Of a stretch of DNA of 49,570 nt, positions 43,875-49,570 are shown piece after piece. This DNA comes from Acidimicrobiales bacterium. Its GTDB lineage: Bacteria; Actinomycetota; Acidimicrobiia; Acidimicrobiales; GCA-2861595. Below the pieces are notes generated by a model, which searched no databases, was not told where the DNA came from, and saw only the letters and a list, made by a program, of their open reading frames with translations. The stretch covers positions 1 to 49,570 of the forward strand of contig DATLFN010000034.1 in assembly GCA_035540975.1 (NCBI GenBank), read 5' to 3'. Position numbers and translations under genes: made by a program. Within the stretch, counting starts at the first letter, position 1. Each line of letters starts with the position of its first letter.

Positions 43875-45142
43875 CGGGCCGCCACCTTGGCCTCCACGGC
43901 GGCCCGCAGGCGCAGCCGAAGCGCCTCCACCGGGGCGGCGGCGATCACGTCGTCGAAGAAGCCGAGGACGATGAGCCGCTCGGCGACCTCGGGCGGCACG
44001 CCCCGCGCCTCCAGGTAGTACCGCTGGTCCTCGTCGACGGGACCGACGGCCGACGCGTGCGCGCACCGCACGTCGTTCTCCTCGATCTCCAGGTTGGGGA
44101 CGGAGTCGGCCCGGGCGCCCTCGTCCAGCACCAGGTTGCGGTTGGTCTGGACGGCGTTGGTGCCGGCCGCCCCCTTGCGGACCCGGATGAGGCCCGAGTA
44201 CACGGCGTGGGCCTCGTCCTCCACCGCGCCCTTGAACAGCAGGTCGCTGGTGGTCTTCGGGGCGGCGTGGTCCTGCATGGTGCGGAAGTCGTGCTCCTGG
44301 GTGCCGTCGCCGAAGTAGGCGGCCAGCAGCCGGCTGCTCCCGCCCTGGCCGAGGAGGCGGGAGTCGGTGCGCACCCGGGCGTAGCTGCCGCCCAGGGCGA
44401 CGACGCTCGAGACGAGCGAGCCGTCCCGCGCCACCCGGCTGGCCTGGTAGGCGACCTGCCAGGCGTCCCGGCCCAGCTCCTGCACCGAGAGGTAGCCGAG
44501 GTTGGCGTTGTCGGCCACGTCCAGCTCGACCACGGGGACGACGAACGGTGCCGCCCCGTCGGGCGACGCCAGGTGGTCCAGCACCCGGACCTGCGACGAT
44601 TCGCCGGCGCACACCACGAGGCGGGGGAAGACGGCGGCGCGCGCCTCGTCCACCCAGTGGAGGACGACGACCGGGTCGGGTACCACCACGCCCCGGGGGA
44701 CCCGCAGCAGCACGGCGTCGTCGAGGAAGGCGGTGGCCAGGTCGACGAAGGCGTCGACGGGCGCGCCGACCGACCCGAGCAGGTCGTCGCCGTCGGCGGC
44801 CGAGGTGAGCGGGCCCAGCTCCACGCCCCGGGCGGCGAGATCGGGGTCCAGCTCCACCGAGGCGATCCGGCCGTTGCGCAGGACCACCAGCCCCGAGCGC
44901 CGCCCGGCGGCGTCGGCCACGCCGGCCAGCTCGGCGGGGACGCCGCCGCCGGCGGTGGCGGGGCCGGCCACGGGGGCGAAGGCGTCGAGGTCGAGCTCGC
45001 CGATGCGGCTGTAGCGCCACACCTCCTCGGCCTCGGTGGGCAGCTCCGCCGCCGAGAAGCGCTCGAACGCCTCCGACCGGCGCGCCTGGAGCCAGGCCGG
45101 GCCGCGCAGGGCGGCCGAAGCGTCAGCGGTGAACGTGCTCAG
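43871..45142 (-). CDS. sufD: Fe-S cluster assembly protein SufD, CTG start
   Basis: 423 residues. The N-terminal text LRGPAWLQARRSEAFERF, LPTEAEEVWRYS belongs to SufD, so translation must begin upstream of the GTG at 45022. In that frame a TGA lies close upstream, and no ATG, GTG or TTG is available; CTG at 45142 follows an AGGAGA ribosome site by five bases. The C-terminal beta-helix core ends NLEIEENDVRCAHASAVGPVDEDQRYYLEARG, the SufD signature. Scaffolds Fe-S assembly with SufB and SufC. Confidence 0.92.
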   Translation of the reverse strand: MSTFTADASAALRGPAWLQARRSEAFERFSAAELPTEAEEVWRYSRIGELDLDAFAPVAGPATAGGGVPAELAGVADAAGRRSGLVVLRNGRIASVELDPDLAARGVELGPLTSAADGDDLLGSVGAPVDAFVDLATAFLDDAVLLRVPRGVVVPDPVVVLHWVDEARAAVFPRLVVCAGESSQVRVLDHLASPDGAAPFVVPVVELDVADNANLGYLSVQELGRDAWQVAYQASRVARDGSLVSSVVALGGSYARVRTDSRLLGQGGSSRLLAAYFGDGTQEHDFRTMQDHAAPKTTSDLLFKGAVEDEAHAVYSGLIRVRKGAAGTNAVQTNRNLVLDEGARADSVPNLEIEENDVRCAHASAVGPVDEDQRYYLEARGVPPEVAERLIVLGFFDDVIAAAPVEALRLRLRAAVEAKVAAR

Positions 45143-45195
45143 CGGGGTCTCCTCGCGCGACAGGGGCCGCCGGGGGCCCCCGGGCGCTCATCCTA
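45143..45195 (-). promoter_or_regulatory. sufD leader, ribosome site and possible -10
   Basis: TAGGAT (45195-45190 on the minus strand) could start a ~45-base leader ending in AGGAGA, five bases before the CTG start. This would let sufD-Rieske-sufC2 be transcribed separately from the PhzF unit. Confidence 0.4.
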
Positions 45196-45284
45196 CTTCC
45201 GCTCACGACCACGGGACCCCGACGCACCGTTCTCCGGACCGCAGCAGCCGGAAGGCGGCGCCCGACGCCCGGGGAACGACGGCT

Positions 45285-46085
45285 CTACAGCGTGAAGCGC
45301 CCCGACGCGCTGCTCGCCACCCGGCCGCCGACGCGGAGGGCGCCCTCCTCGGCGTGCACCTCGATACGGCAGGGGCGGCCCATCTCGGCGCCCTGGAGGA
45401 TGGTGACGTCCACGTCGGTGCCCCAGCGCCGGCGGGCGACGAGGGCGGCGGGACCGGCCGCCGAACCCGTGCCCGGGTCCTCGGGGACGCCGATGCCGGG
45501 CAGGAAGACCCGCATGTGCAGCGTGGCGTCGTCGAGGCGGCGCAGGGCGCAGATGCTGCGGGCGCCGGCCGACCGGGCCACGGCGGCCACGGCGTCGAGG
45601 TCGGGCGCCAGGTGGTCGAGAGGGGACTCGGTGGGCACCACGAGGTGGTGCATCCCGCCGCTGTCGGCGAGGAAGGCCCCCTCGGCGCCGGGCAGGCCGA
45701 GGGCCCCGGCGGCCGCCCCCGCCGCCTGGTCGGCGGCGGTGACGGGCGGGTCGGGAAGCTCCATGGTGGCGCCCGTGGCGTCGGCCTCGACGACGATGGT
45801 CGCCCCCGACGTGGTCTGCGTCCACCGGTTGGGGCCGAGCACCCAGGCGGTGCCGAGGGACGGGTGGCCGGCGAAGGGCAGCTCGTCGGCCGGGGTGAAG
45901 ATCCGCATCTCGTAGCGGTCGTCGCCGGTGACGACCGGGAAGGTCGTCTCGCTCAGGTTGACCTCGCGGGCGATGGCCGGCTGGACCGGGTCCGGGCAGG
46001 GGTCGACCACCACGCACAGGGCGTTGCCGGCCAGCGGGCGCTCGGAGAAGACGTCGACGATCCGGTACCCGATCTCGATGCTCAC
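45285..46085 (-). CDS. PhzF family isomerase
   Basis: 266 residues. Starts IGYRIVDVFSERPLAGNALCVV; catalytic Glu in REVNLSETTFPV (about 46), FTPADELPFAGHPSLGTAWVL and the second-domain GVPEDPGTGSAAGPAA match PhzF-like epimerase/isomerases. Substrate unknown; not necessarily phenazine. GTG overlaps the stop of the membrane gene. Unrelated to Fe-S assembly although it sits between sufB and sufD. Confidence 0.9.
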   Translation of the reverse strand: MSIEIGYRIVDVFSERPLAGNALCVVVDPCPDPVQPAIAREVNLSETTFPVVTGDDRYEMRIFTPADELPFAGHPSLGTAWVLGPNRWTQTTSGATIVVEADATGATMELPDPPVTAADQAAGAAAGALGLPGAEGAFLADSGGMHHLVVPTESPLDHLAPDLDAVAAVARSAGARSICALRRLDDATLHMRVFLPGIGVPEDPGTGSAAGPAALVARRRWGTDVDVTILQGAEMGRPCRIEVHAEEGALRVGGRVASSASGRFTL

Positions 46086-47074
46086 GGCTCCTCCGGTCCG
46101 CCGGCGCCGACCTGCTCGCCCACCAGCTGCTCGCCCACCAGCTGCCCCGCCGCCGGGGACAGCGCCACCAGCACCACGCCGGCGCCGACGGCCACCAGGG
46201 CGGGCACGGTGACCCCGTCCGAGCCGGCGGCGAGGGCGACGGCGCCCACGCCCGCCCCGCACACGGCGGCGCCGGCCCACGTCGTCCCCCGCCGGCGGCA
46301 CCACGCCCCCAGGACGGCCGTGGTGGCGCCGACGACGACCAGGAACGCCCCGGCGGCGCCGTCCGGCTCCACGGCCGCGACCGTACCGATCGGCAGGGCG
46401 GCGGCGCCGACGGCGAGGAACGGGGTGGCCATGCCCTCCAGGCCGCCGGCGTGCAGCCACCCGCCGGCGAGCAGGTACACCACGCCGGTCGCCATGGACG
46501 CCACCCCGGCGCCCGCCACGGCGTCGGCCAGCGTGCCGAAGCCACCGAGGAAGGAGCCGCCCAGGGCCGCGTCCCCGAGGGAGAGGGCGAACAGCCAGCC
46601 GGCGGCGACGAGCACGGCGAGGTGGAAGGTGTGCCCCCGCCAGGGCCCGGCGAGGTAGAGGACGGCGAGCAGGAGGGCGGCCACGGCGGCCGTCGCCCGC
46701 AGGGACGGGAACCCGTCACCGGCGTTGGCGAAGAAGGCGACGGCGGGGGCGGCCAGGCCCGAGGCGGCGACGGCCGCCGCCCGGGCCGGGCCCTCGACCC
46801 GGGTCAGGACGGCCACCGTCGACACCAGCAGGGCGCCGGTGACGAGCAGGCCCGGCGCGCTCGACCCCGTCGAGGCCCAGGAGTCGCCGGCCAGCACGAT
46901 GGTGCCCGCCGCCGCCAGGGCGCCGCCGACGCCCGCCGCCGCTTCGCCCAGCGACGCCCCCGGGCGGCGCAGCGCCCGGGGGCCGAGCGTGCGCAGCCGG
47001 GCCGGGCCGGCCGGCCGGCCCGGCGGCGTGCCGTTCCCCCCGGTGCCGGCGGGCGCCGGGTCGGGCGCCGTCAA
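46082..47074 (-). CDS. Polytopic membrane protein, unknown function
   Basis: 330 residues, Ala/Gly/Val-rich, with about eight to nine hydrophobic spans from residue ~45 on and a Pro-rich cytoplasmic N terminus. A duplicate LVGEQ near the C terminus is notable. No recognised transporter motif. The TTG at 47074 overlaps the TGA of the upstream gene (TTGA) and is the natural coupled start. Confidence 0.7.
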   Translation of the reverse strand: MTAPDPAPAGTGGNGTPPGRPAGPARLRTLGPRALRRPGASLGEAAAGVGGALAAAGTIVLAGDSWASTGSSAPGLLVTGALLVSTVAVLTRVEGPARAAAVAASGLAAPAVAFFANAGDGFPSLRATAAVAALLLAVLYLAGPWRGHTFHLAVLVAAGWLFALSLGDAALGGSFLGGFGTLADAVAGAGVASMATGVVYLLAGGWLHAGGLEGMATPFLAVGAAALPIGTVAAVEPDGAAGAFLVVVGATTAVLGAWCRRRGTTWAGAAVCGAGVGAVALAAGSDGVTVPALVAVGAGVVLVALSPAAGQLVGEQLVGEQVGAGGPEEP

Positions 47075-47421
47075 CGGCGCCGGAACAGCCGCTTCCAGCG
47101 GGGCCCGCCGCCCGACCGGCGGGCCCGGTCCTCCTTCACGTCCTCCAGGACCTCGGCACCCACGGCGTTGACGATGTCCTCCGCCTCGTCCAGGAGGGCG
47201 GCCGTGTCGGCGTCCAGCCGGGGGGGGTCCACGGGGAGGTTCTTGCGGGCCAGGCTCCCGTGCGTCCACCCTGCGTCGAAGACCCGCTGCTCGAACTTCG
47301 GGCAGTCGTCGGGGCACCGCCACGGCGCCTCGGGAGCGAGGTCCAGGCGGCACATGTGCACAGTCTCGCCGCTGCGGTACGTCCGCGTCTCGTAGTGCTT
47401 GCAGTTCACCCGCATCGGCAT
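47071..47421 (-). CDS. Conserved-type small protein with four N-terminal Cys
   Basis: 116 residues. CKHYETRTY, CRLDLAPEAPWRCPDDCPKFEQRVFDAGW has four cysteines in the first ~42 residues, probably a zinc or Fe-S site; the C-terminal half is acidic, then Arg/Lys-rich. Similar proteins occur in actinobacteria with no known function. ATG preceded by TACCAT and seven bases (47434-47422), so it starts its own transcript after the sufB terminator. Confidence 0.75.
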   Translation of the reverse strand: MPMRVNCKHYETRTYRSGETVHMCRLDLAPEAPWRCPDDCPKFEQRVFDAGWTHGSLARKNLPVDPPRLDADTAALLDEAEDIVNAVGAEVLEDVKEDRARRSGGGPRWKRLFRRR

Positions 47422-47434
47422 GGTGCCAATGGTA
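47422..47434 (-). promoter_or_regulatory. Leaderless -10 box of the four-Cys protein gene
   Basis: TACCAT (47434-47429 on the minus strand), seven bases, ATG at 47421. Lies directly after the hairpin that ends sufB. Confidence 0.5.
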
Positions 47435-47438
47435 CGGG

Positions 47439-47467
47439 GGCGGCCGCCTCTACGAGAGGCGGCCGCC
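47439..47467 (-). terminator. Terminator hairpin after sufB
   Basis: A 12-bp perfect stem (47439-47450 with 47456-47467), extendable to 13 with a three-base loop, 19 bases after the sufB stop. Separates sufB from the four-Cys gene. Confidence 0.75.
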
Positions 47468-47485
47468 GGCCCGGGAAGACCCCCG

Positions 47486-48889
47486 TCAGCCGACCGAGCC
47501 CTCCATCTGCAGCTCGATCAGGCGGCTCCACTCCACCGCGTACTCCATGGGCAGGGTCCGGGTGATCGGCTCGATGAAGCCGTTCACGATCATGCCCATG
47601 GCCTGCTCCTCCGAGAGGCCGCGGCTCATCAGGTAGAAGAGCTGCTCCTGGCCGACCCGGGAGACGGTGGCCTCGTGGCCGATGCGGGCGTCGCGCTCGT
47701 TGATCTCCATGTACGGGTAGGTGTCGGACCGGCTCGTCTCGTCGAGGATCAGGGCGTCGCAGCGGACGAAGCTCTTGGAGCCGGTGGCGCCCTTGTCCAC
47801 GTGCACCTTGCCCCGGTACGACGTGCGCCCGCCGTCCTTGCAGATCGACTTGGAGATGATGGTGGACGTGGTCTCGGGGGCGGCGTGCACCATCTGGGCG
47901 CCGGCGTCCTGGTGCTGGCCGGGGCCGGCGTAGGCGACGGAGAGCACCTCGCCCGAGGCCTTGGGGCCCATAAGGTACACCGACGGGTACTTCATCGTGA
48001 GCTTGGACCCGATGTTGCCGTCGATCCACTCCACCCGGGCCTCGGCCTCCGCCCGGGCCCGCTTGGTGACCAGGTTGTAGACGTTGGGCGACCAGTTCTG
48101 GATGGTGGTGTACGTGATCCGGGACCCGGGCAGGGCGACCAGCTCGACCACCGCCGAGTGGAGGGAGTCGCCGCTGTAGACGGGCGCCGAGCAGCCCTCG
48201 ATGTAGTGCACCTGGGCGCCCTCGTCGGCGATGATCAGCGTGCGCTCGAACTGGCCGGCGTACTCGGAGTTGATCCGGAAGTAGGCCTGGAGCGGCATCT
48301 CGCAGTTCACCCCCGGCGGCACGTAGATGAAGCTGCCGCCCGACCACACGGCCGAGTTCAGGGCGGCGAACTTGTTGTCGCCGGGCGGGATGACCTTGCC
48401 GAAGAACCGGCGGACGATCTCGGGGTGCTCGCGGATCGCCGTGTCCATGTCGGAGAACAGGATGCCCCGGGCCTCCAGGTCCTCCCGGTTCTTGTGGTAC
48501 ACGACCTCGGACTCGTACTGGGCGGTGACCCCGGCCAGGTACTTCCGCTCGGCCTCGGGGATGCCCAGCTTCTCGTAGGTGGCCTTCATCTGCTCCGGGA
48601 GGTCGTCCCAGTCGTCCACCTGCTCGCCCGAGGGCTTGAGGTAGTAGTAGATCTCGTCGAAGTCGATGCCGGGCATGTTGACCGCGAACCACGGCTTCAT
48701 GGGCATGCGCTCGAAGTTGCGCAGGGCCTTGAGCCGGAACTGCGTCATCCAGTCGGGCTCGCCCTTCCACCAGGAGATCTCCCGGACGACGTCCTCGTTG
48801 ACCCCCTTCTTGGGCGTGAATGCGTACTCGACGTCGCGGTCGAACCAGCCGAGCTTGTACCGGTCGAGGTCGAGGTCGGTGGTGGCCAT
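47486..48889 (-). CDS. sufB: Fe-S cluster assembly scaffold SufB
   Basis: 467 residues, full length. KGVNEDVVREISWWKGEPDWM near the N terminus, PPGVNCEMPLQAYFRINSEYAGQFERTLIIADEGAQVHYIEGCSAP in the core, and C-terminal RCDALILDETSRSDTYPYMEINERDARIGHEATVS with the cluster-forming region. Works with SufC and SufD. AGGAG ten bases before the ATG. Its partners are 2.3 kb away (sufD) because three unrelated genes intervene. Confidence 0.97.
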   Translation of the reverse strand: MATTDLDLDRYKLGWFDRDVEYAFTPKKGVNEDVVREISWWKGEPDWMTQFRLKALRNFERMPMKPWFAVNMPGIDFDEIYYYLKPSGEQVDDWDDLPEQMKATYEKLGIPEAERKYLAGVTAQYESEVVYHKNREDLEARGILFSDMDTAIREHPEIVRRFFGKVIPPGDNKFAALNSAVWSGGSFIYVPPGVNCEMPLQAYFRINSEYAGQFERTLIIADEGAQVHYIEGCSAPVYSGDSLHSAVVELVALPGSRITYTTIQNWSPNVYNLVTKRARAEAEARVEWIDGNIGSKLTMKYPSVYLMGPKASGEVLSVAYAGPGQHQDAGAQMVHAAPETTSTIISKSICKDGGRTSYRGKVHVDKGATGSKSFVRCDALILDETSRSDTYPYMEINERDARIGHEATVSRVGQEQLFYLMSRGLSEEQAMGMIVNGFIEPITRTLPMEYAVEWSRLIELQMEGSVG

Positions 48890-48932
48890 GGGGCGTCAAC
48901 TCCTGGGAGACTGGGGCGCGGCAGAATTTCTC

Positions 48933-48969
48933 CTACCGTCATAGTAACAATCTGTTTCCCCACGGTCAT
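48933..48969 (-). promoter_or_regulatory. sufB promoter with CTA-N6-TAG element
   Basis: Minus strand: -35 ATGACC (48969-48964), 17 bases, -10 TACTAT (48946-48941). The element CTACCGTCATAG (48933-48944, plus strand) overlaps the -10. It matches the core of the inverted repeat at the sufC1 promoter. An Rrf2-family regulator such as SufR is a candidate but none is encoded in the window. Confidence 0.55.
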
Positions 48970-49053
48970 CCCGCGGTGTGCGAAGGTCTAGGGGAGGTTG
49001 TGCCGAAGGAAGGTGGGGAACAGACCCCGCGCACCCGACGTTGAACGGAAGCC

Positions 49054-49311
49054 ATGGAGACCACCGAGCAGACCGCCGAGCAGATCATCGAGCAGTGGAG
49101 GGCCACGGCCGCCGACCAGGCGTACTTCAGCGCCTCCCGGGTGCAGAGCAACCTCTTCGACCTGTACGGGGCGGTGAGCGGCGCGGCCGCCAAGCAGCTG
49201 GTCGAGACGTGGCTGACCCTGACCATCCAGCGTGACCTGTTCTCCGGCAAGGAGCTGGTCGAGATGCTGGACGAGCTCGAGCTCCTCCTGGGCGAGCCGG
49301 TCTCGCGCTAG
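49054..49311 (+). CDS. Small helical protein, unknown function
   Basis: 85 residues. Predicted to be mostly helical and acidic (TTEQTAEQIIEQWRATAADQAYF, LVEMLDELELLLG). No named domain recognised. Divergent from sufB with a 164-base gap, so its promoter may share the CTA-N6-TAG region. ATG chosen because the upstream sequence loses protein-like character. Confidence 0.65.
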   Translation: METTEQTAEQIIEQWRATAADQAYFSASRVQSNLFDLYGAVSGAAAKQLVETWLTLTIQRDLFSGKELVEMLDELELLLGEPVSR

Positions 49312-49316
49312 CTGGG

Positions 49317-49541
49317 CTAGGCGCTCCCGCTCCCGGCTCCCACCACCTCGTCGACGCCTCCGAGCATCTCCTGGCCCATGGCGCGCGCCAGGGCCTCGTC
49401 GACGCCGACGAACCCGGCCGCCCGCTCGCCCCGCTCGCGCCGTCGCGCCACGTCGGCGCCCACGGCGGCGGCGTCGGTGCCCGTCACGACCACTCGTCGC
49501 CCCACCACGGCCTCCGGCACGGGGTGACAGGCTACGCCCAT
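49317..49541 (-). CDS. Small protein, unknown function
   Basis: 74 residues. VGRRVVVTGTDAAAVGADV and RAAGFVGVDEALARAMGQEMLGGVDEVV read like an ordered actinobacterial hypothetical protein; the end is a Gly/Ser tail. Convergent with the preceding gene (5-base gap). The ATG coincides with a possible plus-strand ATG (CCATGG), so one of the two starts may be false. Confidence 0.5.
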   Translation of the reverse strand: MGVACHPVPEAVVGRRVVVTGTDAAAVGADVARRRERGERAAGFVGVDEALARAMGQEMLGGVDEVVGAGSGSA

Positions 49542-49570
49542 GGCCGACCCGTCCCCCGCCGATCCCGCTC

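Noticed and set aside
49540-49570. Start of a plus-strand gene (ATGGCCGACCCG...) running off the right edge
   Set aside because: Only ten codons are visible and the ATG is shared with the CCATGG of the minus-strand gene; cannot be supported.

Overview
The window is very GC-rich, densely packed chromosomal DNA with almost no rRNA, tRNA or phage content. Gene families (DUF1918, DUF2203, homodimeric AceE, an LPXTG surface protein, an M23 peptidase with GYWL/SDGG repeats, SufBCDSU, 4-bp ATGA/GTGA gene overlaps, many GTG starts) point to an actinobacterium, most likely of the class Acidimicrobiia; that placement is inference from gene style, not from a marker gene. Many genes carry a TANNNT box 6-8 bases before a GTG or ATG, the signature of leaderless transcription, and this was used to choose several starts.

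Layout. 1-7492 (minus): dihydrolipoyl dehydrogenase, an E2 acyltransferase, a single-chain LipB-LipA protein that makes and attaches the E2 lipoyl cofactor, then an M24 peptidase, an SDR and a partial membrane protein; a DUF2203 gene and a 30-residue membrane peptide sit upstream. 7513-9537 (plus): TPP riboswitch, thiG, thiH. 9665-13731: convergent secreted M23 peptidase and sortase-anchored repeat protein. 14186-16412 (minus): an unusual array in which toxin-antitoxin pairs alternate with degenerate copies of the 3' end of hyuB, downstream of intact hyuA-hyuB (16410-19819). 19869-20879: RNase HI fused to a SLOG domain. 20971-25152 (plus): aceE, a HhH-GPD glycosylase-like protein, thiS, thiE. 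25228-30552: hydrolase, small proteins, MBL hydrolase, nitroreductase, glycogen-debranching-type glycosidase. 30720-34701 (plus): sufC-sufS-sufU-ferredoxin-MFS. 34802-39604 (plus): L,D-transpeptidase lipoprotein, 23S/tRNA uracil methyltransferase, membrane-anchored SGNH hydrolase. 39601-42664 (minus): DUF1918, MBL hydrolase, TPR protein. 42763-48889 (minus): second sufC, Rieske protein, sufD (apparently starting at CTG), a PhzF/membrane/four-Cys three-gene unit, then sufB. Two small unknown genes end the window.

How it fits together. The lipoyl/PDH genes (E3, E2, LipBA here; AceE 14 kb away) make one pathway: AceE decarboxylates pyruvate, E2 carries the acetyl group on the lipoyl arm supplied by LipBA, E3 reoxidises it. 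The Suf genes, split over two loci 10-18 kb apart, supply the Fe-S clusters needed by LipA and ThiH. The promoters of both suf loci share a CTA-N6-TAG element. Thiamine genes (thiG-thiH under a TPP riboswitch; thiS-thiE elsewhere) supply the AceE cofactor.

Most interesting: the hyuB 3'-end/toxin-antitoxin array (three units at one repeated junction), the LipB-LipA fusion with a tandem duplication at its 3' end, the RNase HI-SLOG fusion, the non-canonical sufD start, and the shared suf operator.
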